Positions 33,885 through 45,540 of a stretch of 64,000 bases of DNA are shown piece after piece. The translations under genes were made by a program, and so were the position numbers. The stretch is taken from contig NW_025064906.1 in NCBI RefSeq assembly GCF_019112545.1, positions 515,038 to 579,037 of the forward strand, read 5' to 3'. This DNA is from Guyanagaster necrorhizus. Its lineage: Eukaryota; Basidiomycota; Agaricomycetes; Agaricales; Physalacriaceae. The notes under the pieces are model-generated. The model saw only the letters and a program-made list of their open reading frames with translations, was not told where the DNA came from and did no database searches. The number at the start of each line of letters is the position of its first letter. Position 1 is the first letter of the stretch.

Positions 33885-36447
33885 TCACCTAGCCTCTTGA
33901 TCATGACGACGGTACTCTTGACCATGAGCGTCACGGGATACAAAGCTAGTTAGTGATATATCAGAGTCTGAGGCATCACGGCCTGCCTCGAGGTTCTGTT
34001 TGAGGCGACATGCCTTTCTTTGGTCCCTCCGGAGAAGAAACAGTATGAGAGTTGTCCAAAGGACTGCGCAAAAATATAAGAGTGCGAGTTCATCTATTAG
34101 TAAAATCCAGACTTACTCAAAAAGACTTGAAGAACTGGGGTAGCAAAGTGTTAGAATCAGGCGCACATCCGTCACGATGCTAAGACATACCAAGCGAATA
34201 GTGATAACCCTTTTCCGCCCGAGGAAAGTCGGTGGTTTTCCAGACAAAATTGGGAGCAATTGCTCCAACCACAGTTGCAAGGTCATTCGAGAGTGCTATG
34301 CAGAGTGCTCTGAGTTCGGTCTGAAACAGTGTGAGTGATATTATCCACCACTCCGAAACGATCATCTCTCACATCCACCCCAGTGATTTCGGTGATCCAG
34401 TTCAGGATCAGCGCCCCAGCAGGCCCCTGAGTTGCTCTTGTTAGATACCTTTACAGGCGGTAAGGAAAGACGTACGCTGATTGCCGTCAAATAGAAATAG
34501 GCGAAATGAGCGGGAATGTTCTTGTATAACGGCATCGAAAGCCAAACGGTGTTCAAAATGAGGTGTATCATGGCGCTGTAATAAACAATCGGATATCTGC
34601 GCCCTGTAGAGATGGTTAAAAAGGCACCGATAACTAGAGCAGGTCTGTTTTGCGCACCCTTTAAGGGGCCATCACTTATGCAAGCAAACGTGAAGGCGCA
34701 GATGATGCCGATTACGGTTGCCGGGTGCGGGACTAATGAGGAATGTAATCAGATAAGCACCAATCAAGTTTAGATTAAAATTGTCGCACGTAGCTGAATC
34801 TGGGTGACGCTAAAGTGCTTCCCAGGAACCGGCGGAGGATGCGAGTTGAAGCTCTTCAGCCAGTATTGTAGGGGTGATGAGATACCACCGTTGGCACACA
34901 GAACGTATTCAATGGGTAAGATCCAGATATACCAGGAGCTGAAGATGCGACGCAGCTACCATTTACGTATCAGTATAAACATCAAAACACTGTAAAATAG
35001 TTGTGAACCTTTTCTCGTGACCACGGTTCAGTCTCCTTGCGACCTATAGCCCTCATTCTATCGCACGCCAGAGCTATGTCCTAGGATGATTGAATAAGAA
35101 TACTTGATCAGACAAAACTTATCTCTAAATAGAGACGCACGTCCTGATTGAGGACGATGGTAGGTTTCGCATTGTAAGGAAGATCTGGAAGACAAAAGAA
35201 TCCGAGAAGCGCAATAGGGAATGTGCTTCCTTTCGTGTTAATGCTTTCCGAGCTTGCAGTAGCAAAGCCAAACGCACATGGAGGCATCTATAATCATCAA
35301 CCATCTTCGAATGTGTAAGAATATAGACAAATGCAATTAGTCTGACAGCTTACCGCCACCCGGCCAGCCCATGTACTCCGTTCAAAGTCTTGTAGGTGGC
35401 AACTTGCAGGAAACTAGAGGACGCTGATCCAATTGTACCGGCGATACCGAAAGCAACAGCTCTCTTGGCCAGCTCACGGGGAGTATACCTAAAGAATGAC
35501 ATTCAGAGAGCTATTATTCCCGATAGATACAAGAACGCACCATGAACCGAGAATGAAGTGCATACTGATAAAGATATTAGTAACGACCGCATTTAAATTC
35601 AAAACAAACATACCCGGGATAGAATCCGCTTTCAAACAGACCGACTATCACCAAATGTGAGGGTGGGCACCGGAAAAGAATAGATTATGACGAACCTAGA
35701 AATCTGATAGCAAAGAGTTGGTGAACATTCTTCACTGCAAAGGTTCCTAGGGTAGCTAGGCCCCACGCGAGCTCGAGCTGATCATAAACATTATGGGTAT
35801 ACATACTGTACCGGAAAAGAACGACTGACAACAGGAATGACGTAGCGGGGAGACACCCTTGTGAGAAGTAAGTTCGATGGCACTTGGCCAACAACATAAC
35901 TGCCATCGCCGACAGAATCAGCCAGCCATATAGGGCTAATATTGGTTGTACCTACCCAGCAGCCCAGCAGGAGGAGAGGTGCACAAGTTGGTTCCCGTAC
36001 ATTGATCTAAATTATATCATGAGAGCCGAAACAGCCAAAAGAGATCGTCGGCTTACAAGTCTTCACGCATTCCAGCAAAGTACTGCACGGATATTCAAAA
36101 TTCAGTGCCGAGAAGAGATTCCATGTGAAGCACATGGCTCACTGCACTGGACACATTGCTCTGCATGGAGATTTGATTAAAGAACATTCTCCTGCAAGGC
36201 CATACTATGCTCACTTGGTCCAAATTCTTGATGAAATATCCCAGCTTCCAGAGCGTCAGAATCCTCTGTGAGAATAGAGAAAACGACGGACCGAAGCAAA
36301 TATGAGGACCGACACGTCAATTTTGAACAAGAGACGTCTCTCCACAGAATATGACGAAGGCACCAGACGCTGAAAGATTGACTTTTTCTGCTTGTCGCTG
36401 TCAATCACTTCAGGTATGGATCCTACCAAGGTAGCATTTGAAGCCAT
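33885..36447 (-). CDS. Dal5-family MFS transporter, copy 2
   Basis: Inverted duplicate of the 5347-7914 transporter with the same exon-intron ladder. It starts MASNATLVGSIPEVIDSDKQ and ends ...EYRRHDQEAR at 33885. The tail is about nine residues longer than in copy 1 (ends GHGQARP) because the stop has moved. Checked exons keep the frame: GQVPSNLLLTRVSPRYVIPV, GVHGLAGWR, LPIALLGFFCLPDLPYNAKP-like, EYVLCANGGISSPLQYWLKS then FNSHPPPVPGK, and LPLYKNIPAHFAYFY. Substitutions are scattered and mostly conservative, which suggests a selected gene rather than a pseudogene. Without its TauD partner it may have taken another substrate or expression pattern (inference). Confidence 0.83.
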
Positions 36448-38662
36448 GTCGACCTGATGAATGGAGTGTCCTTTGTCGTTCATTTTATACTCCCCCGCAA
36501 CCGATAGCCACCTTCGTGCCCGTGCTAATTTCATAGTTCTGGTCGCTTCCATAGCGAGAGAGTGCACTGCTAAGAAGACTTATTTCTGTTTAACCTGGGG
36601 CTCATAGAATAGCTTTACGTATCCTTCGAATGTCTTTCAAACAAGTCCTGGACGTCGCGGTGAGCGCATCCCTGTATAAATGGCAAGTTAGCTGCCACGG
36701 CCTCCTCAAAGCACTACCACAAAAACCGAGAGAAAAAGAGCATAAAGTCCTGAACATAATTAAATCCCCCTAGTAATAGCCAATATTTATTGGGTTTTAA
36801 AGAGGAAGAAAACAGGCTGGCAATCACCTGGTGCCGCAAAAAAAAACACTCGCCGTCGACTCGAGCTAGCCAACTTGGAACTCTGCGGCGTTACTTCCGC
36901 ATTGCAAACTAGAAGTAGACCATTACTCTTGGTTCATGTTGTGATGAACTTTGATTTCAGAGCGCGATAGTACAGAAAGCGTCGACCAAAGTAGCTTGAT
37001 GTCGAGAGGAACCCGAGATAGTATGTCACTGTCAGTGTTGAAAGTGGGTGCTCGGCCCGTTATCCGTCCTTGGCAAAAATGGTTATGAATCGTTTCAAGC
37101 GACCACCAAGGCCATTAGGACTCGGCAATGACTACTGCAACTACTTCACGAGTGCAACAAAGAGGAAAATATATTCAATGGCAGTTATCGAGATGTTTCC
37201 CAATAATACCCGCTGTATACGTCAGACTCCGTTTTGGGGGCTCTTACCTCGTTCTTCGTTCTGCAGCTTTCATGGATACCCTTCCGAAGCTCTGATGCTA
37301 GCTCGGCCGTTTCTCGGACTTGACTCTGGGCCAATGCCTGCCTGATCATTACTGTCTGGACTCGTTCATGAGTACATTTGGAGTCAAGGCGGAACGTTCT
37401 TCGTCATAACAGAATCCGTTGTAGTCCAAACGATGCTCTTTCCATTCAGTAGTACGGTCACAAGGGTCAGGAAGCCTGATTCTTGGTTTCTAACCACATT
37501 GGTGCCCATACCAAACTCGACGAATACTCGTAGTCGTGGTGTCTTGGGTGGTGTACGGCTTGAAGGTTTATTGAAGCTGGTAAAGTTCACAACGAACAGA
37601 GAGAAAGACACTGTTTTCGTCTTTATTTAGAATTCTCTGCTGAACAAATATGTTTCAGTGTAAGCATATCAGTGGACGACGGATGCCCATGTCATATCAT
37701 ATGGGGCCTTCGGCGATCCGGTCTACTTTTACCGCTCGTTCGCGCTGATTTCAACAGGGAGAGGATGGATGATCCAGAAGGGTCTGACCGAAATTTAGTC
37801 ACGCCCAGCTGAAAAGACAGTGTAGAAACCAATGGACCTCTTTGCTTGTAACAACGGATGTTTAGCTCTATTGTCAATTGTTTTCACTGAAAAAAGATTG
37901 AAGATGAAATGGCCCTACTGAGGCATAGCATCTACTTGGTGATGCTGTCGGTTCACTATGCCATATTGAACTGTATTCTCTTCAAGTTCTGGGGTTGCTT
38001 CGATAAGTCGTAGAACGTAGTTGTTAAATTCCGAGTCAATAAATGTTTTGATTGCACTGCTAGTCAACCATGTCTGGCATAGCTCCACGCTGTATTCCCT
38101 GCAAATTTTGGTCATTTATTGGTATTTCTGCGACCGTCAAGGAAGTAATTCCTAGTATGTTTTCTGCAGCCCTCATTAACGCCATTGTCGATGAAACATC
38201 AGGGAGTTCTAGGAAGGGCCTGCTTATTTGGCCCCCAAGTATCTGCGGTGCACCGCTATAGAATACTACTTCTGATCGCATATCATCAGGTATGTGCCAG
38301 ATTCATCCACTGCGCTGCATGACAACGAGATTTGCCTAGCGGCACTTTATCTCGTGTTATTACAAGGCTACCGACGAAAGCGAAGGAGAACTCTTGTGTC
38401 AAATCAAATACATGGGCCATCGCAGAAGTACTATAAGGACCAAAATGTGAGTATATTTCCACAGTGATTGAGTGCCACTTTTACGAACAGGCGAAACAAA
38501 GAGGACTTGCAGATAACAACGAAGTGGGAAACTAATTTCCTCCCACACTCGATTGACTTAAGGTCATAGTGATGCCAAGGTAATATACTGCCACGACCCT
38601 TTATTCTTTATATAACAATAACAGCTCCGCAGGTCCCAAATATATAATACTTAGACTGAGCA

Positions 38663-39384
38663 TCACGATCTCCCCACAGAGGAATTCGCAGTCCGAATTT
38701 CCCAAGCATCCAGAACAGAACTCAAAATCGCGTTCTCGATACCAACACACCAATCCCGGTGGCGCATCCAGTTACCCGGATTATACTCAACATTCCCAAG
38801 AGAGACGTCACACCCGCATCCCAAACACACAACCTTGTCCCGTTCGACCCTGTCTGCGTCAACCCAAGGCTCACACCTGAGGAAAAGTCGCCTCCGCTCC
38901 GCATCGTTCCGGCTGAAGCGATAAAGTGGGCTCTCGAACGTCTTCAGGAAGCTCACTTCGGGACCGTTCTGCGACACCAGGAATGTCTCTTTTTGATATA
39001 TGCTGAGTACCCGTGGGGGCGGGCTGTGAAAGGATGAGCTCTAGCTTGGACTCGGTAAAGTGGCACTGACCAAGATCCTTGGGGTTGGGGTTGGAACGGT
39101 AATCCTTCGTGGACGGCGATCATCATTCGGATAGGGTAAGAGAATCGCCACCTGCACCTTCCGTGGCCACAGCGGCACGGGCGGCTGGTTTGTCTCGATG
39201 GTGCACTCCAGCCTGAAGGCGACTGTAAGGTAGAAGATGTTTCGGGAACAGGTGCTTGAATCTGAACATTCATGGCTGCTCCATATGCTGGTGCCGAATG
39301 ATTCGTGAAAGATATCGAGGAATTCGCAGGGACAAGCTGGCTCGCACCAGATTGGTAAGATGTAGGATAGCCTAGTCCGTTCAT
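38663..39384 (-). CDS. C2HC zinc-finger protein of unknown function (intact-looking copy)
   Basis: Starts MNGLGYPTSYQSGASQLVPA with a low-complexity N-terminus. Splicing into an exon opening after ...CCTTACAG gives VAFRLECTIETNQPPVPLWP then RKVQVAILLPYPNDDRRPRR. The last exon carries KTFESPLYRFSRNDAERR, VERDKVVCLGCGCDVSLG and NPGNWMRHRDWCVGIENAIL before the stop. CxxC...HxxxC forms a putative C2HC zinc site of a type I recognise from many uncharacterised basidiomycete proteins (C-x2-C, then Trp-x2-His-x3-Cys). The exact donors of the first two introns are uncertain. Function unknown, possibly nucleic-acid binding. Related broken copies lie at 27.7, 31.8 and 61.0-61.8 kb; this is the only one retaining all zinc ligands. 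Confidence 0.5.
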
Positions 39385-39713
39385 CGTGGAAGGAGAAGCG
39401 GGAATGGATGCAGTGGGTGACTATCATAGTCCGGATTGCTTTTAAGTAGGTCTGCGCAGAGGGACAAAGCCAGACGATTAATGGTGGCACCCGGACTTGT
39501 CTTTGTTGCGCGCCTCAGACCCGCCTCCCCTGTTTTGTCCTCCCACATGCTTTGGCAAAAATATTGTCAAGTAGACGAGTGCGTAGCAGGGGATAACAGC
39601 TCATAGAGCAACGTCCTAATCTTCGGGAACGCAATATTCTTCGACTCTCTTTGCGATCATCCGGAAATAGTTTTATCTGCACTCATGAAGGATGCCACCC
39701 TCGGTGTTCGTCG

Positions 39714-39935
39714 TCAGCCGGTGCCAATGGCGGTCAGAATTGGCGTGGTCAGATGTAAAACGAGCACGGCCGACAGGAAGAGAACACTCTCCGCAAGGAA
39801 GGCGATTGATGTCTCCGTGAGTTCTCTGTTTGAATAAGGGACGGTGGGAAAATACCAGACGTAGTATGCTCGTTGTCGGGTATAGAGACCGGTTTCGACC
39901 TCGAGGACAAGAATAGCGTGGTATGGCTGATGCAC
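39714..39935 (-). CDS. Possible small membrane protein exon in block B
   Basis: A frame of 73 codons (MHQPYHAILVLEVETGLYTR...) ends in a hydrophobic segment (ETSIAFLAESVLFLSAVLVL). The mirrored copy at 60440-60697 keeps the frame with substitutions (MQRPYHAILVLGLETGLCTW ... EISIAFLAGSILSLLAVLVL), which hints at coding constraint. It is probably the 3' part of a spliced gene beginning MSPSSPSFSTASSHTAEST near 40.1 kb. Family not recognised. Confidence 0.35.
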   Translation of the reverse strand: MHQPYHAILVLEVETGLYTRQRAYYVWYFPTVPYSNRELTETSIAFLAESVLFLSAVLVLHLTTPILTAIGTG

Positions 39936-42639
39936 CCTTGAACGTTAGACACAGTATCGATGTCCATGTCGAACTGCCTACTGCACGATTGAATTGGAGC
40001 TGGAAAGATAGTCAAACCTAAACATACTAACCACACGCTTTCTCGCTGGTACTCTCAGCTGTATGGCTGCTGGCAGTCGAGAAGGAAGGTGAGGAAGGAG
40101 ACATTGTAGTTGGGGCTCAAAAACGAGACATTATATCCTGTAGATCGGACTGGGAATGGCGGTCTCGAAAGGTGTGTGAGTCGGAGAGACCGTTATTCTG
40201 TTCACGTGTCCGTGACATGTCGCGTCTATTTGTCCTTTTCTTGACGACATTGGTCAATGTCTCGTCTGTCATAGCACCGACAGGAGTTTCCAGAGTGCAT
40301 ATAACTTGAAAGAAGGATACGTTGGTCGTGGGACGACAGAGAGAGCGGCCTATCGTTTTGGCAAGTTGCAGAAAATGTTGGTTGACAGCGAGACAATAGA
40401 CAATTCCTTGCGGCTGAAGATACTTGCTGAGTTTGAGAAGATGGATGTTGATTTCATCTGGAAGTTTCATATGAGGATCGACTCCATCTCACAAGCATAG
40501 ACCTTACCCTTCACGACGCTATCAGTGAGGATAAGATATCCAGACAGCTGCGTAAACTATGGTCTGGCACTGGCGAAATCCCTCGGAAGGCTGCCGCCAT
40601 GCTACCACCAATGTGTCGCCACAAATGCGAAACGTAAGAGGGAGAGGCTACACGGTGAATTGTTCACGTCTTCTCAGGGAATTATCTCTCTCCCTTAGAA
40701 TTCCGTCCTTATCCACGGTCGCAGAGAAGAGAAGTATTAAGAGTAATATCCGAATGTCATAGGGATGGGTTAAGGTCGTAATGAGAAATTTTGCGTTCGA
40801 AGATGCTGGCCTGTGACTGAATGATAAAATATCCTAGGTAGTCTGTATTCGATTGTCGTTGTCTGTACAGATGTTTAAGTTAAAGCGGTGTGGAAGGAAA
40901 CCTGACACACACCTTCGCAGAAGCACGACTCGGACTATTAACTTCAGAAGCATACCTACCCAAACATTGATAACCTTCGCCCAAAGATGCATGCCTTTCC
41001 AATTTCCCTTGAGAACATGGTCCTCGATGTGCTACGGGCGCACAGGAGAAAGGCTGTACCTTTGTTCCAATGAACGATGACATGAAGGGTAGCAGTGCGA
41101 ACTCAGAATATAGAGGCTTGAAGAAAATCAGATAGTCGGTGATCCACTGGAAGAAAACGAGTTCAAAATAAAGCAGCCGGCACGATGAACATTCTGTATC
41201 GCGATGTTTGTCGAAAGTCATGGCGGGCCGAATATAGCCGACGGCCCTTGCCGTCTTTGCCGCGCACACCTAAACTACGTCTTCTCTATTAGTATTTTTG
41301 CCTTCCTTGGCTTTATTATCAGTGCTACAATATCTACCTTCAATTAAATCACAAGCCATGCAAAAACATGCTGCAACGATGTAAAACACATTGTGCTGCG
41401 GAGATCCTGGTAGTTGCGCCTCCCAAATTCAACAAGGTCCTTGACAAGAATTATCGGTCTCCATTCAATTCGTGCTGGGGTCACGTACCTCAAGAAGACT
41501 CAAGAAGAGATGGTCGCATTTGGAGGACCTTTGTTCTCTATGGAGTCGAGCCGAAGTGGTGCGTATTACGGCTTTCTTCTACTAGCGATACTACGTTAAG
41601 CATAGCCCATTACAGAACTGCGACTGACTGCGACTGCCAGCTCTGGTCGCCAATACTTCTGTCCCATCCTTGTACCAAATTTTCCTCACTCTTCGTTCGC
41701 TCTCCTCATTGCCTTCCAAGTATGGAATTAGGCTAAATCGATGGATTTTAATAAGCAATCCTAGGGCTGCCATTTGGCCTTGGGCCTTGACATGGAGATC
41801 ATCGCTGTTCGTGCTGAGGGTCCCGCAGGGAGAATCAGGGCCTTCAACAAAGGCCTTTAGCTGGTATTCTCCAAGTATCGCTTACGGAACTGGAGACTGG
41901 GTGTCACTTGACACGAGAGGATACGAATATTATCATCTTCCGTATGTCGCCTTCTTTTCGTTAGCTTACTAGAAGTCATTGAGTCCTCTCTTCCAGATCT
42001 CGTCCCCCTCCCAATCTTATCACGCGTCCTAGCCCTCTTTGAGGTCAGAAAGACCTTCTCGGAAGTTCAAGCAGGCTTTTGGTGTACGTGGCTCTCCGAT
42101 TTCCCTTCATTTTTGATTGACTCTGGTACGACAGATCCTCACGCTATGGCAATCTACCATGTCCACGGCACCAGCATGCCCTGCGGTGTTCTAATACCTG
42201 GCTCAAGGCCTTCGGTTGTGTCCACGCACGACTGAAGGAGCAGTCGTTTCCCCAAAACGGCATACATGGGGCTTCAGTGTAGCTGTATATATGCGACTAT
42301 TTGCGGCTCTTCAACTCGATCCCTTGGAGGTGGCTGGTTTTTGATTACGACCTGATTCTGGAGTGTTCACGACGCTTGCTCTCAGACCACCAGTGTGCGT
42401 CCGTTTTCTAGTTTGCTCTATTGATAATCACTTTAGCAGCCTGCGATCCGGATCAACAACATACTTTCCATTGGTCTAGTCGGGCGTCGTCGATCTGTGA
42501 CGTGATGGAGCGACGATAAGTACTCATTCGTTTCTCAGAGCGCAAGGATATTTGATATCGAAAATCTGGGCTGGGAATCAACTCACCTTTCTTGCAAACT
42601 CGATGGATTTGCAACATTCAGTATCAGAGTATAACAGTG

Positions 42640-45540
42640 TCCGATCCATCATCAAGTCAATTGTGATATGAAATCAGCCTTGTACGTCGTCCTTTGTGAA
42701 GGGGTGACAAGGTGAATTCAATTCTGATGTACTCGCATGTTTTGCAGATTTGCATGTTCCCAAAGCACGGATCACAAAGGATGACATTGATTCACTGGCG
42801 TCTACAACGTTGTTTGCACGAAGACTTCGCAGCAACACGTAGAAATCGACCTGTAAGTTGCAACACCGACCTGCCTCGATGCAAATACGCCTTGGTTCCG
42901 CACTCCCTTGACTGCATATCCATCCGAGCCTGGAAAATGGGAAACAGTATGTATTGTTAGTCCGTTTCGTTTCGAATACTCATCTCGACCACGTTAGCGT
43001 CGTCCAAATTATTATACCAATTACTATGCAGCTTTGTGGTTTCGATTTGGAATCGCATGTGCTCTGTCCTTTCGACTGCCCTGACAATGGCAGACTCATC
43101 TCCCGATGAAGCGTCCGAGCTTGACGAGAATCAGACCGCAAACGTACCATCCGAGTCTCAAGAGGTAATATTACACCAGAAAGCAGTTCTACTGAAGATG
43201 ACGATCCTATCGTGCAGGATATCCCGCAGTCGTCCTTCAGCTTCCATCCAGAACGACCCTCCGAATTATCAATTGTGGGATCTGCTACAGCCATGATTAA
43301 CGACCATCTGGCCGGTGATATTGCGCATAGTAGCGATGCGTTCCCCAGTCCTGGTGATTATGAATTTCACTTGCTGGCAAGAATGTCGAGGGTAAGTAAA
43401 TTAACCGAACTGAACACAAGTTTATAACACATATTTCTGTACTTCCGCAGTGTTATGGAACCTTTCTCACTTCCTATACTGAGGCAGGCCGAGACGAATG
43501 GTCAATCAAAATTCCATTGCAACGGGCTTACACTGGGACAAAACCTGCTATACCATCCTCCCTTGCCGACACACCCTGCGCTACTCTCGGTGTTCAGGGC
43601 ATCTTAGATGAACTGAATGCCACACTCGGAACGTCGTACACCCTGGACATACCGACCCTCTCTTCCGTTCTCGAAGACTGCATCAAGAGTGACTATGACT
43701 TTGGCACTGCGTATGGCCGCCTCCGTTGGGCATGGGAGAATGATATTTATCCTGAGCAGCCGCATGAGTGGACCATCCGAGATAGATTATGCAGAAGTGA
43801 AGATTGGGACCGGGAGGAACGACGAGGAGCACTCGTAGGGAACCGGATCGTCAACGTGTGGTTGCCTCCTCGACGTGTCTGGGATCTGTGTGCTAATCGG
43901 GTGGTACCATGGTGGAGCATCAGAGGGAATATTAACAACTGGCCTCGGCCGATATCGCATGCGTGGGTAGATGTGAAGGATCGCGTTGAAGTTTGGACGG
44001 CCATCAATGGGAAGGAATGGCCCGTACCCATCCCAAAAGACACCAGCCTCGACCTCATCCGGATCGAGATGCTGAATCTGGGAGCGGAATACGCGTGGTT
44101 GGATGTCCTCTGTTTGAGACAGGAGGGCGGACTAAGGGACGATCTGCGTGTGGAAGAGTGGAAGTTGGACATGCCCACGCTCGGATGCGTGTATAACGAG
44201 ATCCAAGCAAGACCAAAGGTGGTGATCTACCTGAGCGGGCTAGGGCGCCCTTTGAGCTTGAAGGCGGGCGATTTGCAGAATGATCGGTGCTGGTTTAGGC
44301 GCGCACAGACGCTACAGGAGATCGGGGACTCTGATAGGATCATAGCTGGGGATACACCTGACGGACCGCTGCACCGTGTCAAGCAAATAGAAAAGAAGGA
44401 AAACTCCAAGGGGGAGATGCTGAAGGGCTTTCACTCGTATCTGAGGTCCTTTGAGCAAGAGCGACGTCAGTATCCGCATATGATTCAGGAATCTGTTCAG
44501 ATTCACCTAGATGGGATGGATAGGTCGATAACTATAAAAGCCAGCCACTTGGCCAGTCATCGATGGTGTAAACGTGTATGGACACTGAAGGAAATTAGCA
44601 ACGAGAAGAAGGAGATTGTTGAGGGAGATACACCCAATGGCCTGCTGCACATCAAGCCGATGGATGGGGGGAACTATGAAGACGAGGAGATACTAGCAAA
44701 GTTTCACGAACAGCTGGAGTCGCTGAACAGTGAACGAGGTCTGTTTGGTTCGCTGGCGAGCATGCAGAAGCGGGTGTCGACCAACCCAGGAGAAAAAGTC
44801 GCAGGCCTAGCATTTTGTCTACTGTTCAATGAGTTACCAGCATATGATGGGAATCAGCCGCCTGAGGATGCATGGAATGGCCTTACGAATACAATGAACG
44901 CATGGCAACGATCTGGCCTGTTCTTCCTCTATCCTGAACCAGGAAACGCAAGCAAGAAATGGAGACCATCCTGGGACCAAGTCATGACACGGCGTCTACC
45001 AGCAGATAGCAGGTCTTTGGTGGAGCTTAACTGCGATGACAAGGCAGATGTCGACTGGTACAACGGGTTCTGTATCGGAAAGGCATTTGTACGGGGATTG
45101 TCTGTGGGATGCACGGAAGGGGGTGATCGACATGGAGAGTTGATTGTCAAAGACGCACATGGGTCAACACATATGTTCACAATCATCGCCACCCACCAGT
45201 ACCCGATACCTGAAGACACTTATGCACTGCTTGGTAGCTATAGCGAGCCGTTGAAGTCCAACGGTGCCATGCAATATTGGGTTGTTGGCCGACTACTGCC
45301 AGAGCAGAGGTTTGAGAAACTGTCGGTGTTCAGAATGACTGACTGGGATGAGATTGTGAGGCTGGAGAGGCTGGAGATCGTAAAGAAGAATGTCAAGACT
45401 TATCTTCTTTGATAGGGTGTGGCTTCTTAGAGTCTTAGTATTGTTGTATGCTCGCGACATGCAATGCTACTGTGGACACTGCCGTGTAATGTTACATATC
45501 TATATATCTACCTACCTACTTATCTTTTAGTCATACAGCA
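42640..45540. repeat. HET tandem duplication, unit 1
   Basis: This unit contains a HET-domain gene with about 450 bp of 5' flank and is repeated in the same orientation at about 46.65-49.85 kb. Shared flank: the ccatcatcaagtcaatt...cctttgtgaagg text near 42.65 kb against 46.66 kb, and the ttgcaacacc...gcctgcctcgatgcaaata text near 42.86 kb against 47.56 kb. The flanks are diverged and unit 2 has extra sequence at 46.74-47.5 kb. Confidence 0.75.
43087..45412 (+). CDS. HET-domain protein 1 (with internal segmental duplication)
   Basis: HET domains mediate heterokaryon (non-self) incompatibility in ascomycetes; in basidiomycetes they are abundant but mostly untested. Exons 43087-43164, 43218-43391 and 43451-45412 give about 737 aa. 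Core motifs: VWDLCANRVVPWW, PISHAWVD, EYAWLDVLCLRQEGG and CWFRRAQTLQEIG. Intron 1 (53 nt) corresponds to sequence that is coding in the two paralogues. After the core, a stretch at about 44252-44461 (LSLKAGDLQNDRCWFRRAQT ... GDTPDGPLH) is repeated at about 44525-44722 (ITIKASHLASHRWCKRVWTL ... GDTPNGLLH); the paralogues have it once. The C-terminal half is shared by all three genes but matches no domain I know. No stop or frameshift in the large exon. Confidence 0.85.

Larger units (their letters stand above)
33600..38500. repeat. Block A, copy 2 (inverted relative to 3.3-8.1 kb)
   Basis: Mirror of the 3.29-8.07 kb block, containing a transporter on the minus strand (36447-33885), its upstream flank to about 38.4 kb and a dioxygenase 3' remnant. 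Near 38.40-38.42 kb the sequence gatggcccatgtatt is shared with block A copy 1 (near 3407) and with block B copy 2 (near 62025), marking the junction of blocks A and B. The non-coding flank 36.45-38.66 kb holds only relic frames. Confidence 0.82.
38405..42290. repeat. Block B, left copy
   Basis: This segment matches 58.59-62.05 kb in reverse orientation, by shared frames and text. Landmarks: the zinc-finger gene; a short membrane-protein frame (39935-39714 against 60440-60697); ADSETIDNSL/VDSETIDNSL near 40.38 and 60.02 kb; the ELVFFQWITDYLI frame near 41.15 and 59.27 kb; CRLCRxxLNYVFSISIFAFLG near 41.26 and 59.17 kb; and catacatggggcttcagtg near 42.26 and 58.59 kb. Small indels and substitutions are frequent, so this duplication is older than the SH3 pair. 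The frames at 40.1-42.2 kb are uncharacterised and interrupted in at least one copy. Confidence 0.85.

Noticed and set aside
43293..43391. ATG at 43293 as the HET-1 start
   Set aside because: A 53-nt intron model links the upstream MADSSPDEAS exon, homologous to the MKDSSPDA start of the paralogues, in perfect phase; kept only as a fallback.
43747..44178. Antisense open frames inside the HET genes (also 48815-48297 and 56871-57380)
   Set aside because: They recur only because the HET coding strand is conserved; no independent start context or domain.
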